This document shows positions 23,124-36,403 of a stretch of 64,000 nucleotides of DNA, in pieces. The DNA is from Diospyros lotus. Lineage: Eukaryota; Streptophyta; Magnoliopsida; Ericales; Ebenaceae. Position numbers and translations under genes: made by a program. The stretch spans positions 26,166,291 through 26,230,290 of the forward strand of contig NC_068338.1 of the NCBI RefSeq assembly GCF_014633365.1, in the 5' to 3' direction. The first letter of the stretch is position 1. Each line of letters begins with the position of its first letter. The notes under the pieces are model-generated. The model made no database searches. It was not told where the DNA came from and saw only the letters and a program-made list of their open reading frames with translations.

Positions 23124-25348
23124 CTGATGATGCTCAAAATCGTAAACATGATGGAGTGCACACAATTCCTTAGACTTTAGGGCTAGTTTACTTTGAAGAT
23201 CCTTTTTTAACTCCAAGCTAGGCCTAGAAATATTAATTTAATTATTAATATGTGGATTGCTTTCACAAATGGTTATAGACATTTTGTTTCAATAAGTGTA
23301 TCCTGTAAACCCAAATAATTAGACTCAAATTAATACAATTATTAAAGATAAAAATTGATAAGTGTGTTTTAAATGTAATATTACGTATCTCTAAATCATT
23401 TAATTTATGTTTTTAATAATGATAAATTATTATTAAAGATATAACTAGTGAACACAAGCCAACAGGACAGATATATATGCCCTCTTTGCAATATATGCAT
23501 TTGACTTGATTGCATCTTTACTTATATCTTATGTCGCGCGGAAATGAAAAATGTTTTCGATATAAAATAGAAATAAAAAAATAGTATTTTTTTTTAAAAA
23601 AAGGAAAAGCGGGATAAAGTATAAATTTAAAATATATATATAATAATTTTTTATAAATATAATTTTTAATATAAAAAATTATAAAAAATAGTTTTTTAGA
23701 AGATTTTACATAAAAATATAGCATGTTAAAGTTAATGTATAATTTTATTTTAGTAATACATGTACAACTAATTCTAGAAATGTTTTCAATATGTAATTAA
23801 TTATTGTATAATATTTTGTGTATAATTATTATAGTGTATATTATATTATAATGATTAATTAATTAATTCCAAAAAAAATAAAATTTGTCAAATCAAATTG
23901 AAAGAAATAAAAGATAATGAAAGAGATAGGATGTTGCAGGGGAAATAACGCGCCTACAACAAAGAAACTAGATAAAGTGTGTGGGGGGCGTCCGGAATGA
24001 GCGATTTCACCTTTTGGATCAAGAAACTAGATAAAGTGGAATTGTTCCTCCCTTGGTGCAATAATGTTATAATATATTATTAATATATTTTATATTAAAA
24101 AAAATGCAGTAGTCCTGACGCCCTTAATCTCCTTTCTTGGGTCCTTTGATTGTGCGTCTTCTTCTACTTTTTTTTTGTCCGTCTCTTCCTTGATTAATCT
24201 CTATTTCAGTCTCTTTCCCTACTCTCTCCACACGTGCGCGCACACACACATATATATGAGCAGCAATGAGCAATAACGACCAAAAGCAACGAAACGATGA
24301 TGGAGAAGCAAGCTCTAATGCAAGATGTGGAACTTCGGGATTCAAAAACGCAAATAACTTAAAGAAGAAGAAGATTGAACACTAGAATTTACTGGTCTTC
24401 GGAAATGTATTTTTGGCCATTTTCTGTAATTTGTTAAACACTCTGAAACGTTTCACAAATTATAAAAATAGCTCAAAAAACATTTCAGGTCGTCTTTGCT
24501 GTTTTCATGCTTCAAAATTATATCTTTAGCGATAATTACTATTATCAAATTACATATATTGTATTATTAAGGGAGGTATAATAAAATATTCAGAGACATT
24601 TATTTAAATTGATCCCTATTTACCTCTAATTATTTGGCTCTCTAAACTTGAGACAAAAATCATAGCCTAAGAAAAATCAATTAAATGGGTTTTTACATTA
24701 AAAACCATGGAGTTAATGACCTAAATTGACTTTACAATTCCAACATTTATTGATGGGTCACACACATACTTGCACGCTTGCGTGCACACACAGATATATT
24801 TCAACCACAATTGTGAAATAAGTAATGTTATGAGTCATGACAGATAATGATATTATCATTTATGTGTCACATTCTTATTAAAAGAGATGATAGGTAGAGA
24901 AAATAATAGCACATTATTTTCTTAACCTCCTCTAATAAAAAGACACTACATAACTAATCATTGCAATCAACTTAACTCCCAACATTATTCTTGTGAAATA
25001 ATGTCTTTTTCTTCTTTTATTGGATGGTTGGGTTAGATAAGCTCCAACCTACCTCCAACAATATATTAATGTGGTGGAACAGCTGGCCTAAAAGTACTTT
25101 TTTTCTTATTAATTTTTAGAATATGATTTCAAAAAATAATAATAACATTTGTTTGAAAAGTCAGTTTTTGTCAAGACATAGAATTTTATGCAAAATTATT
25201 TTTAATATTTTTGATTAATTAATCTGATGTATATCATGGTTTGAGAAATTTATTGAATTTACAAACTTAGTGAGGTGAGAAAGTTAAATAGTATAATAAT
25301 TTATAATTAATTTAAATAAATATTAAATATTTAAGTTGATTAAAAATA
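23124..25348. other. FAR-b upstream region
   Basis: No gene seen. 23123-23500 and 24530-25348 match 44019-44345 and 44385-44762 upstream of FAR-c. The middle (about 23505-24525) is unmatched there and is AT-rich, with a short C/T-rich stretch at 24120-24250. The shared parts are the likely promoter-distal region of both FAR genes. Confidence 0.6.
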
Positions 25349-27062
25349 CAAAAAAAAAGTTAAAAATAATGTAATTAATAACAATGGCATTTTCTGAAAT
25401 ATGAGCTAAAATAAATTAATATATATTTTGTCAATCACAGCACCAACATTCTTCATAAAACTCCGTACAGATTCAATTTATATACAGTACAGTAATATTA
25501 ATTAGACTTTAAATGCTATAAACTTAATTAAAATTTCGTACCATCTTGCACGTATTCATGTGGGTTTTTTGCACAGAATTCTGTAATATATATAAGAATA
25601 AGAGCTTATATAATTAGTAGGATGGGGCAGAAACATTGGGTTCATTGCTGGTTTGATGCTACTCTCACATGATGTTAATTAATTTGGATGTCTACAGCAC
25701 TACTTGTGGCCATTTCTGTGACCTCCAATTCGTGTGGATTAAACCTCAAGGACACCACATGTGGGCGTTAGGTACATAATAATTATTGTCTATTGATGAC
25801 TTCTGAGACTGAAGAAAATATTTTCAGTGAGCGAAATTTATTTAAAAAAAAAATAATAAATAATATAAACATATTAAAAATTAATATTATTTATTTAATT
25901 TCTCTCTGTTAACATATGACAAAGATTTTCGTTTTAAAAATTTCTCCATAACTATTTCAAATTTAATATAACAAATGATAATTAGAGAATGCACAAATTC
26001 ATAAATTCACAAATTATGTGATTGATCCAACAATTAAAATATTAAATTATATGTGCTTGTGCAATTAATTCAATAATTGAAATATCAAATTATGTGTAAG
26101 TGATCCAACAATCAAATATCAAATTATGTATGCCTGTGCAATTATTCCAATAATCAAAATATTATGCCCGTGTAATTAATAAACTTATTTATCAATCTTT
26201 AACATCACATTAACAAACTTATTTTTGAGAAATCTAACATCAATTAACAAAATTCAAGTTCACTTAATTAATTTTAAAATTGAAAAAAAACAAGATTTTA
26301 CAACAAAAATTAGTGAAGCAGAAGCTTACTACTGTGCTGCTCACTGATTTACATGAAGCAGGGCCGAGACGGAGAGCCGGAGTGGAGAGGCAGTCAGGCA
26401 GGCGGCAGCGAGTGACAGAGGGCTGAAACCCGGAGGAGGGGTGAGTCGGCGAGCGACGGAGTGAGGCTGTGAGAGAGCTCAGAGAGGCAGCAGCAAGCAA
26501 GAGCGAGACTGCGAGAGACCGAGGTTTGAGAGAGAGCTGGCGACCGATGAGGGCGAACGAAGAGATGACCAAGGCGGTTAGAGCGAGGCCGAGGCGGCGC
26601 CAGTGAGCAACGGAGCCACCGAGCCAGATAAAGGCAAGAGCGAAAGACAGGGGATGGGCGATAACTGAGTGCGGGCGCTTGAGCGAAAGAGGAAATGAAG
26701 GTGGGACATGGGAGGGTTTGCAGATTTAGGGCAGGCCTTAGTGTGGGCCAAATTAATAGCGGGCCAAGGCCCAGTCAAGGCCATGGCCCGCACTGGGCCT
26801 ATGCTGGCTCCATCCTTGGATGACTTGCGAGACTGAAGAATATTTATGAAGATGATGATGATGATTCATGGGTTTCGTCCACTATACGTACATACATACT
26901 ACAAGCAGCTGTAAATATTAATGTTCAGACCCACAATTCTTATACCATCTCTTCTTATATTACAACTCCTCCTAATCCAGCCTTTGCATCTGATTATCAA
27001 AAGAGCCGATGGGTGACATGGGTCGATAGAAGAAGTGTGGTTGGTTGGTTGGTCAGTTGTTT
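25349..27062. repeat. Third, partial copy of the duplicated segment's left end
   Basis: 25349-25800 matches 1-290 and 44763-45050. After a 1-kb insertion (25817-26818), 26819-27062 matches the flanks at about 285-360 joined to 3941-4045 of copy A. The Harbinger-like element present in A and B (366-3917; 45115-46079) is missing here, with some flanking bases. Homology stops near 27062. Confidence 0.8.
25817..26818. mobile_element. Unclassified 1-kb insertion in the third segment copy
   Basis: Splits a sequence that is continuous in copies A and B. It is flanked by near-identical 21-bp strings (GATGACTTCTGAGACTGAAG at 25796, GATGACTTGCGAGACTGAAG at 26819). The left half is AT-rich with CAATTAATTCAATAATTGAA-like repeats (26000-26170). 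The right half is GC-rich with GAGCGAGA words (26330-26660). The end reads GGCCCGCACTGGGCCTATGC. No coding domain is recognised. Confidence 0.55.
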
Positions 27063-29437
27063 ATTAAACAAGTGTTGGTTAATTATAATATAGATAAAAA
27101 AAAGGCATTTCGCTCTCACGTCAGTAGGTGTGTCAGGAATTTAAATTGATTGTTGAGTTTCCTAATTTACATCTCTTGCTGACATCGTGGGGCCGAACAG
27201 TGGGAGACGCTTGAGATGGTGTGTAACAAAAAAAAATAAAAAAAATGTAAGATATGTAAAGTACTTCAGATTTTTGTTATTTTTAATGTATTTGTTAAAT
27301 ATATTCGTTGACTCCTAAAATAAAGTCACGTGATTTCTTATGTGGTATTTTTATATATGTTTATCTTTCCTCTTTCTAGATAAGCATATTTTGGATCTTA
27401 CAAATAAGAAAAAATAATGCATATGTTCTCCAGTGTATTCAAAAAAATTTAACAGACAATTTAATAAAAATTCTAAAATATTTCTCAGTCTCATCTTGAC
27501 CGTTCCATATTTTTCTCTAAAAAGTATTACAATCTTATCTTGTTTATTTTAAAAAATACTATCTTAAAAAAAAAAAAAACAAAATATGACAACTCCATGA
27601 GGACTGCAGTCAATTTGTAAGAAATAAATATGCCACAACAATAAACCTCATTTTTTTTGTTTAAAATAAAAATTAAAATAAAAAATTGAAAACGACCTCA
27701 ACAATACTTGTGAAGTAATTATTGGTGATCGGATTTAGTGTTGCCATGAGCAAAGCATTAGGTTTGGCAATTAATTTGATTGGAATTTGGCGAGTGCAGC
27801 TGCCTCTGACGGCCACCTAACAATTTTAAATGTAGATCGATGAATCCACCCCAGTTTCGTACTATGATGCATTAATGTAGCTTTTCTTCTGAATAAGGAA
27901 GGATCATATAAATATTTAATTTGTCACAATTTTTCATTTTTCCATTTCTGGAACAACAATTGTGATTGTTGTAGTAAGGTCAAAATGAGTGATTTGTTGG
28001 TCATTAAACTCGACCAATAAATTCGTCATTCATTTGACATATTTATCATAATATTTTTCTTCTTTTGTATACATGAGGTACCGTTGTACTATTATAAATT
28101 TATCTCAACAAGATTACTCATATTTTCAATAATTTTGCAATCTTTTTTTGTAATTATTTATTTTATTTTCATCCGTATTCAGTCCACAAAATCTTTACTC
28201 TTACTAGACTTTAAAAATACAAAGTTTTTCCATCATTCTTGATAGGTTTTTAATTCATGAAATGGTTAATTAGAGACATTAAACTAAAACTAAATATATT
28301 CAAGTTATATTGCGGAAAAAGTTCCCTCACCCGTTGTGCTAAAACTTTTGTAAAAACGAGGGAAAATGTGAGAATTTTATAAATCTTGCATTTTTCAATA
28401 ATAATATAGGTAGGACTTAGATTAAAGAGATTTTTTTGTGTTGAAAACTAACAAGACTGAAGGATAAACATTGTGTTTTATAAACCTTGCAAGAAAAAGA
28501 ATTATAAATCATGTTTTTTAGAGTAAGGGTGGAAAAGGAGTAGAAAGTAAAAATAAAAAAGAATAGAAATTTTTTAAAAATATGACTAAGTTTTGCCAAA
28601 GGTAATAAATTTTTGAATATATGTAATTGAGCCTTTAATACGAGGATAAATTATATTGTTTGTCTCCTCAAAAGATCGAATTAGTTTAAAATTTTATATT
28701 TTATCATTGTTGTTTTAATAAAAAAATGTTATATTTATAAAAAAAATTGATAAATAACTCTCATAAATTGACGTAACATACACAAATTTATAATAATTTT
28801 ACACAGATTCATAATTGTTTAATCTAAATTCATAATAATTCTATCTAAAATTATTAATAAATTTACTGGCTACTATAAATTATCATTAATTTTAAATAAA
28901 ATTATTATAAATATATGCATATCAAATCAATTTATCAAAATTATTTATCAATATAATATTTTCTTTAATTAATTTGAGATGACACGACCCAAAAAATGAG
29001 TCTATGACTAATGTAAATAAATGAGCTCGGTTGCGCTTATACAACTCTTACCTCAAAGTAAGAGTGTGCAAACGATTGATTTTGAATCGAATTGAGCGAT
29101 TAAACCAAATAACCAAACTAATCGATAACTAAATTAACCAAATATAAACCATATAAATCGAACCAAAAATCGAACTAATACAAAAAAAAAAAAAAAAAAA
29201 ATCGAACTTCCCAATAGACCAAAAAAATCGAACTAATCAATTGACAAAAAAAAATACCGAACCAATCAATTGACTAAAAAAAATACTTCATTCGATTCGA
29301 TTATTCCGACAAAAGAAACTAAAAATATAACCAAACTAAAAACCAAACCATTACAAGAAAATAACCAAATTGAACTGACAAATTTGATCAATTTGATTTA
29401 ACGAATTTGATTAAACCGAAGAAAAATTCTTCAGAGC
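27063..29437. other. Intergenic AT-rich region
   Basis: No gene supported. 29060-29430 is a block of AACCAAAC/ATCGAAC repeats next to TAAGAGTGTGCAAACG (about 29057-29075), which looks like one end of another hAT-like element. The other end was not found. Confidence 0.45.
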
Positions 29438-29576
29438 CAGACAAGTTAACAGATAGGCTTACAAAATATGGGCTAAAAGACTAAAATGTCCTCACTCACA
29501 TTGTATTACACTTTTTCTAATGCAATGTGGGTGAGGGTATTTTAATCTTTTAGCTCACTTTCTATAAGTCTGTCTG
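29438..29576. repeat. Fold-back element (about 139 bp)
   Basis: Imperfect inverted repeat: the left arm contains GCTAAAAGACTAAAATGTCC and CTCACATTG, the right arm is their inverse around a loop of about 12-16 nt. Arms are roughly 60 nt and mostly paired. Likely a small MITE. Confidence 0.7.
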
Positions 29577-30133
29577 ATCCTGTAAAAGATTCACAAAGAG
29601 GCCGAAAACTACCGGATGACTTGACCATCCTGAAACCGTAGAAAGGGCAGGAGGCATTGCATGCATGGACCAGACAATCATCCGATGCAATCCTATGAGC
29701 TTAGCTTACTCCAACATAATTAAACAAAAAATTATCATTACACACTACAGAATTGAACGGAAGAAGGTAAGAATGATATACAACTGACAAGATCCACCTT
29801 TTAACTCCGCATCCGCTAAATTAACTTGATTACAGAAACTTGTTAAGTTGCTATCAAAATCAGAACTAAAATTAAAATCAAAACCTTTTGCTGTTACAAA
29901 AGTCAACTCCAGTTCCACACCCCAGAATTACTTGAATGAGCATGTGCCGGAGACAAAAGTATACACAAAGATATCACCATGAGAACGGCGATCCAGTCCT
30001 GGAACTCCGGGGGGGTCAAACCGGCGTCATGCAACAGTGCCAAGCACGGCAGAATCAAATAGTTAACAACTCTGTGCATCGGTGTTCAATCTCTTGAAAC
30101 ACTGCCTCTACTATGAGAAGGTACAGATTATCA

Positions 30134-30559
30134 TCAGGAAGCAGTCTCTTTTACTTGTGTCGCTGGATTTAGTTGATCTGCAGCAGGTTGATCCAGGTTT
30201 ACTTCATTTACCATGGGCCCTGTGGATTCTGCTTCGTCTGCTACTGGGAGAACAGAGTCCATTTTATCTGTTGATGTTGGGCCGCAGTCTGTTTTATCGT
30301 TCGCTGGTGCTGAAGAGCCTATCTGATCTGCTGCAGGAGGGGAAGAAGCCGTCTTCTCAGTTGGAGGGGCTTTATCCATTTCATCCGTTGCTGGCAAAGA
30401 GGGTGCCGGAGGGGTGGAATTTTTATGCTCTGGATTGGCGTCAATTAGTTCATATTCAGATAGAAGATCCACGAATTCATTAAGCAGGCGCTGAACTTTT
30501 CTGTTTGATGCCATTGATGGAAGGATATCTTCCCTCAGCAGTTTGTGCTTCTTCATTCC
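30134..30559 (-). CDS. Unrecognised gene: probable last exon
   Basis: A minus-strand frame runs from an acceptor (TTCTGCAG at 30560-30567) to a stop at 30134-30136, 142 codons including the stop. It begins [20 protein letters not shown], then [20 protein letters not shown] (a plausible short helix), then a Pro/Ala/Thr/Ser/Asp-rich tail of loose repeats (ATDEMD, TEKT, AADQIG, ANDKTD, STDKMD, VADEAE, AADQLN). Codon use looks coding and the tail is free of stops. I do not recognise the family and saw no matching upstream exons in 30560-32930. It may be the last exon of a gene with long introns or a stranded fragment. Neighbours are repeats only. Confidence 0.5.
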   Translation of the reverse strand, partial: GMKKHKLLREDILPSMASNRKVQRLLNEFVDLLSEYELIDANPEHKNSTPPAPSLPATDEMDKAPPTEKTASSPPAADQIGSSAPANDKTDCGPTSTDKMDSVLPVADEAESTGPMVNEVNLDQPAADQLNPATQVKETAS

Positions 30560-31330
30560 CTGCAGAAGCCTGGGTAAATGACTTTGGGATCCCCATCCAA
30601 CACTAAGTAGTAGAAACCAAATAGAAAAGGGCAAATAACAAGGTGTTTTGAGTCCACTATATCCAAACAAGGAAGAAATAAAACTCTGCCAGTCAATCAA
30701 ATCTGATTATGCAGAAAGTTTAGAGCCCACCCCACCCCCGCCCATAGTGGAAATGTACTGATGCAAGCTCTTACGGTTTCAGTCTAGAAAAGAAAAGGTA
30801 GTTTTTCCTTATCAAGAGAAGAAGGTTAAGTTCACCATAAAAGAAAAATGGGAGGTCTAAGGCAGGCATTAATGGCTTAACTGTGACCGAAGGACGAAAA
30901 AACAACATAGGAAGAACTTCTCTCTCTCTTCTTTTTTGATAGTAAAAACATACTTCAGTTTGTATTTAAGGCTAAACAAAAATTACAACAAAGAACAAGG
31001 CAACTAAAACCCTTCGGCGTTGAACACTAGCCAGCCACTTTGCCAAGAATCCAGTCACCCCCCCAAAAAATAAATAGTAGTAGTAGTAGTAATAATATTA
31101 ATCTCAAACTGGATAGACAAAAAGGGCCAAGTATGTTCCATATAACATTAGCCATAGAAAAACTAATATGGAATATGGGATACACAAATTCAAAAGAAGA
31201 ATGAAAATGCTAACATATCAGGAACATAGGGGGAAGATATTGCTATCTCCATCTAATTTACATGAACCACCAAAATATTAAAAAAAAAATTAAACATGAA
31301 AAATACCATTTAACCCATAAATTTAAACAT

Positions 31331-31580
31331 TATCCAATATACAACAGTAACACTCTTTTATAACTCAAAGATGACTATTGCACAAATATAAAAACAACTT
31401 AAGCTAAAGAACTTGTGTTCAAGAAAACACAAAAAAGGTGGGAAAAATTAAACATGATCCAATATACAACAGTGACACTCTTTTATAACTCAAAGATGAC
31501 TATTGCACAAATATAAAAACAACTTAAGCTAAAGAACTTGTGTTCGAGAAAACACAAAAAAGGTGGGGAAAACAAAAACA
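31331..31580. repeat. Tandem duplication, two copies of 125 bp
   Basis: Near-identical units starting ATCCAATATACAACAGT at 31332 and 31457 and ending with the AAAACACAAAAAAGGTGGG stretch. Few differences, so recent. Confidence 0.85.
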
Positions 31581-32931
31581 AACTCAACTCTCAACTTCCA
31601 CACATACCCCAACTTCACCAGCTGGCCACCACTGGGCACACCATGGCCTCATGTTGTGCACAAGACGTATTTTCACAAGCCAACATGTATCTATGTCAGA
31701 AATGAATAGTCAGTGTAGCCTTTAGAGAGTTTGTAGCCCGTATGAGTAATCTGGCTTACAACTCAACCCCATTAAAATGAATATTAACTCTCAAGATAGG
31801 GATTAATACTAGAGAGATGGCAATTCTACCCAAACCTGTAGACATACCCCAATTGGGGTGAGGTCCACACTATTTGACTGGCTTCGAGCTTCCCCAATTC
31901 TTTTAGGTTGAGGATGGGTGGGTTTGACAAATACACCTCACCCAAAACTAGTACATAAAATTGCAAATATAGCTTTTAATATATTCTTAAGGCCACATTA
32001 GGATCTGATCTCTCATCCCAATCAATCATTCACATTCGGTCACATTCAATCCTCTCCTTTGTATATAGACCTGAGAATTTCATGTTGTTTAACATAGTCG
32101 GTTGTTAATCATCACTCAATCCTCTCCTCTTCAGAAATTTCACTTTGGTTTTCCTTTTTCTTCTCCAGCTGACCACTTGCCAACTTCTATCCCCTTTCTG
32201 ACCATCCCAGCTTCATCTCCTCCTTCCCCCTTTTCTTCCCTAGATGATGTAGCAAATCATGTCCATCTATCAGTGTATGACCTTTTTATTTTCCTCCCCA
32301 AGCCATCAGCCAGTTTGCTGACTTTGTATCCTTTTTCTTCCTAGCCTGCCTCTACCTTCATTGTCGCTTCCTAAGCTTGGGAGCTACAATCTTGGTGTTG
32401 ATTAGTTGGTTTCTACTACATCTATTCTTTTGGTAAGTATTTGTTTTATTATTATTATTATTTTTTTATAAGATCTCATTGAATCAAGGGTGGGCCTTGG
32501 TATGTGAGTTTGCTCCATTATAATTGAAAGATCATGGGTTGAGTTGTGAAAACAACCTCTTTGCAAAGCAAGGGTAAGGCTGCATGCAAAAACAATCATC
32601 TCCTAAACCCTTACAAAGTGGGAAGCCTTGTAAGATCATTTAATCAGCTTTGGGGACAAAGTCACATTTCAACTAGACAAGTTTGGGGATATTCTTCCCT
32701 ATTGGGGGCAGGGATGAAATTTCAATTCTTTACCCCAATAGGCCACAGGACAAATAGGGAGAGAGTTGGGATATCAAGATTGGGGACAAGGTGAGTAAAA
32801 CCTGGCCCATTGCCACAATTAGATAATAGTAGCCTCAACGGTAACACAATTGATCCAGTAAATAATTTTTTTTTTCTACTTTTTAATATAGAAACCATAG
32901 ACAAATAAACCATCAAACATGTAAATGATAG
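31581..32931. other. Non-coding region left of the Gypsy element
   Basis: No gene supported. Contains a C/T-rich stretch (32100-32345) and a poly-T tract (32447-32468). It could be intron of the gene ending at 30134. Confidence 0.4.
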
Positions 32932-33257
32932 TGTCATGTAACCGGGTACAAGGCAAGAAGGGGTAATATGGATTGTATCAGGGGTCCTATAGAAGTGTGT
33001 AGAAGATGTATAGTTTGAATTTCTGGCTCCAATCCTCTTCGGATTAGTATATAATCCGAACCCCTAGGCTAATTGAGGCATGGGTGAATACAATTGATTC
33101 AATCTCTAGCGCGCTCTCTCTCTCTCTCTCTCTCTCTCCATCCATATAATGTGTATATATATATTCTCTCAATTCTTCTCTCTCTCCCACTATTCTCTTT
33201 GATCAAACACACCATTGGTTACAGGAGAATTCCCCTTGTCAGAATCAAACTCTGACA
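32932..33257 (+). mobile_element. 5' LTR of a Ty3/Gypsy element
   Basis: 326 bp starting TGTCATGTAACC and ending AAACTCTGACA (TGTCA...TGACA). It contains a CT/TA microsatellite (33111-33162). It is followed two bases later by TTTGGTTTTAGAGC, a variant of the Met-tRNA primer site TGGTATCAGAGC, and then by gag. Confidence 0.75.
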
Positions 33258-33309
33258 ATTTGGTTTTAGAGCAAGGTCCCGGCCACAAAAAAATATCCTC
33301 CTAATTTGA

Positions 33310-34068
33310 TCATGGCGAATTGGGCAAGGATGAAGCAGATGGAGGCACAACTTCAATAGGTGTGGGTGATGATAGTAGACATGCAGATTTGAATGGAAAC
33401 ACTCGAGAGTTTGGTAGACTTAGTAGTGGAGAGGTGGAGAGGAGGATCAAAGGGGCAATGAATAGGTGGCGTAAAGAAAGCAGGGAGCAAAATACGAGGC
33501 TGCCAAATCATATGAGGGTGTAGGGCCAAATCCTACGGGATCAAATGCAATAGTTTATGATGATGTTCACCAACCAAACCCAAGTAAGACTCCTGAATTC
33601 ACTCCTAGGAAGAGATCTGAGCCAATCTTACCCAGTTAGGGAGTGAATTCCCAATTTGATGGATCGAATGAAATTGAGATAAAACCTCAAGCAATAGGAG
33701 AGAATGAAGGAAGAATGAGGCATGGAAATGTGACTGGTTCTAATCAAATCAGATTTCCAATATTGAAGATAGAGATCCCCTTATTTGACGGCCATAACCC
33801 AAGATGGTGGGTGTGGCGCTATGAACGGATGTTCAACCTCTACAATGTGGTAGAAAAACATAAGGTGACCTTAGCGACTGCCTATCTAAATGACACGGGA
33901 GACGCGTGGTTCCAAGGATGGAGTGGGGTAAAGGAGAATTGTTCATGGGCAGAGTTTGTGGAGAATCTTTGCGATCGTTTTGGCGAAAGGGAAATGTTGG
34001 ATGTTGTCAAGGAATTTAACAAATTAAGGCGGAAGGGGAACAGTCCAGATCTATCAGCAAAAATTTGA
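33310..34068 (+). pseudogene. Gypsy gag remnant
   Basis: The reading frame is broken by stops near 33358 and 33523. The main open part from 33643 carries a retrotransposon gag domain: PLFDGHNPRWWVWRYERMF, LATAYLNDTGDAWFQGW, FVENLCDRFGE and EFNKLRR. The frame then shifts at about 34060, where EELKVLMLILNP continues in another frame. A degenerate zinc knuckle follows at 34423-34470 (YFRCRDKYSLGH, then a stop, then CK), with the first Cys replaced by Tyr. Confidence 0.85.
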
Positions 34069-34547
34069 GGAGTTGAAAGTTCTAATGTTGATTTTGAATC
34101 CCACCCTTACTAAAGGTTATTTAGTATCAAGCTTCATTAGCAGCTTGAACGAAGAGTTACATTCTACAGTCAAGATGTTTCAACCTAGGACCATCAACCA
34201 AGCTGCAAAGTGTGCCAAGTTATAGGAACTGACTATGGAGGCACTTATGAAGAAGTAGAGAATGATCAGTAAGGGGTGACAGAGTGGATCAGTATAATAG
34301 GGAACAAGGGGTGGAGTAGAGGTGGTGGACAAAGTGGTAGGGGGGTAAGGGGTTAGCTCTCCCAGCACCCCCACAACAGATGGCCAATAAATTGTTGGAA
34401 TAGAGGAGGTAGGCAAGCCTCTATTTTCGATGCAGAGACAAATACTCCCTGGGGCATTAGTGTAAATGTCAGCTATTACTACTGGAGGGAAATGAGGAAG
34501 AGGAAAAAGAAGGAAAAGAGGAAGGCAATCAGGGGAAGGAAGAGAAT

Positions 34548-34960
34548 GTGGAGATCTCACTACATGCGTTAAGGGGACTAACTAACAGTAAGATTATAAA
34601 GGTGGAAGGGCAGGCCTGGGACAATAGCTTGATGATACTAATCGGTAGTGGGAGCACCCATAGCTTCCTACATGAAGGGACGGCTAAAAAGCTAAAGTGC
34701 AGCCTCACGAAGACTCACCCCCTATCAGTCACTGTAACTAATGGGTATAAGGTGTTATGCAAATTAGCCTGCATGGGGTTTTGTTGGCAGATGTAGGGAG
34801 AAGATTTTGAAGCTGACTTGCGATTACTTAAATTTGGAGGATGTGACATTGTCCTCGGAGTGGATTGGATGAAAGATGTAAGCCCCATATGTTTTGATTT
34901 CAACAAGATGGAAATCACATTTGAAAATGGGGGTAAAAGAATGACTATAACAGGCAGTGC
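34548..34960 (+). pseudogene. Gypsy protease remnant
   Basis: Aspartic protease region reading LHALRGLTNSKIIKVEG, then LIGSGSTHSFL, where functional relatives have LIDSGSTH: the catalytic Asp is replaced by Gly. A stop lies at 34794-34796; the frame then continues as LRLLKFGGCDIVLGVDWM. Confidence 0.82.
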
Positions 34961-35029
34961 AGATGAGTAAGTTAATCATGGGAAAAAGGCTGCAAAAAAT
35001 GTTCAAAAACAAATGATTGTAGGTGGCCC

Positions 35030-36013
35030 AATTATTTTCTATAATGCTCTATAGCAAGAGGAAGAAGAATCAGGCAGAGGAGGAGAGCTAAAGCTGATCA
35101 CTAATGGCTATGCCCTAACTCCTTGGGAGGTAAACCAACTAGACTCTCTTGATTCACTCTTAGTTGAGTTTGGGGACTTGTTTGAGGAACCTGAGACCCT
35201 ACCACCTAAAAGACCCCTAGATCACACCATCAACCTTAAACCAAACACTGAACCTGTTAACCTACGTTCTTACTGATACCCCCCAAAACAAAAATTCAAA
35301 ATAGAAAGGATGATTAAAGACATATTGCAAATGCATGTCCATCATCAGACCAAGTCTAAGCTCGTATGCCTCTCCTTTACTCCTAGTCAAAAAGAAAGAT
35401 GGAAGTTGGTGTTTCTGTATTGATTATGGCCAACTCAATTCCCTCACTATCAAGAACAAATTCCCCATACCTATCATCGAGGATTTATTGGATGAATTAC
35501 ACAGAGCCATAGCATTCACCAAACTTGACCTCCGTTCGAGGTACTATCAGATACGAATGCATCCTAAAGACATACATAAAACAGCATTCAAAACCCATCA
35601 AGAACATTACAAATTCAACACCCCAGCAACCTTTTAAGCCCTCATGAATCAAATATTTGAACCATACCTTTACCAATTTATCCTGGTATTCTTTGATGAC
35701 ATCCTAGTTTATGGTCCTATATTTTCCAAACACATTAGAGCACTTAAGGGCCACCTTACAAATCCTTAAACTCAACAAGTTGTTTATCAAGAAGTCTAAA
35801 TGTGCATTTGCATGGACCCAAGTGGAGTACTTGGGCCATATAATCTCGGGTGCAAGAGTGAACACAGATCCTCAGAAGATAGCAGCCATGACTGCATGGC
35901 CTCGACCTGCTAATGTGAGAGCTTTGAGGGGATTTTTGGGTCTCACAGGTTACTATCGAAGATTTGTGAAGAATTGTGGCATTATAAGTGTCATGTATCT
36001 AGGGTTAGCCTAG
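35030..36013 (+). pseudogene. Gypsy reverse transcriptase remnant
   Basis: Order of motifs: LPPKRPLDHTINL (about 35200), [58 protein letters not shown], then the active-site box FFDDILVY (35690-35714; Phe in place of the first Tyr), VEYLGHIIS and RALRGFLGLTGYYRRFVKN. It is broken by stops at 35274 and 35635 and a frameshift near 35725. It is interrupted at 35988 by a solo LTR and resumes at 36404. Confidence 0.9.
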
Positions 36014-36398
36014 GGTTTGGATTGGAAATTGAAAAATTCCAAGGGAATTAGGACCAAGAATAGAAGTGATTGGAGAGGGAATTGGACAGAATGGGGGAGA
36101 TAATAGACGGGAATGAGAGAGAGTTGTAGAAGAATAGAGAGGGGGAGAGAAATTAGCAGAAAGGGAGAGAGAGATTACAGAGAACCAAGAGAATGATAGA
36201 GAGAATTAGAAGGAAAGGGAATTCAATATCATTTCATATAATCCCATCCTTTTACAATAGCCCTTTTTATAGGCATAGTTGGCTGCTAACTGAATTCATA
36301 ACAGCACCCATGTATTCCTAACAAATTACAAAATATCTCATAACAAAATTATAACCCTATTATAATATTACCCCTTTATTGCTCCTAAGGTCATGATA
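35989..36398. mobile_element. Solo LTR (410 bp) inside the Gypsy pol gene
   Basis: Starts TGTCATGTATC and ends GGTCATGATA (TGTCATG / CATGATA, probably CATGACA with C to T). Perfect target duplication ATAAG at 35984-35988 and 36399-36403. Removing it restores GIISKPLTELLK across the junction. The interior is purine-rich (GAGAGA). It resembles the start at 39305. Confidence 0.85.
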
Positions 36399-36403
36399 AT
36401 AAG

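Noticed and set aside
32102..32344. 80-codon frame on the plus strand
   Set aside because: C/T-rich sequence coding mostly S, P, F and L; no splice context or homology.
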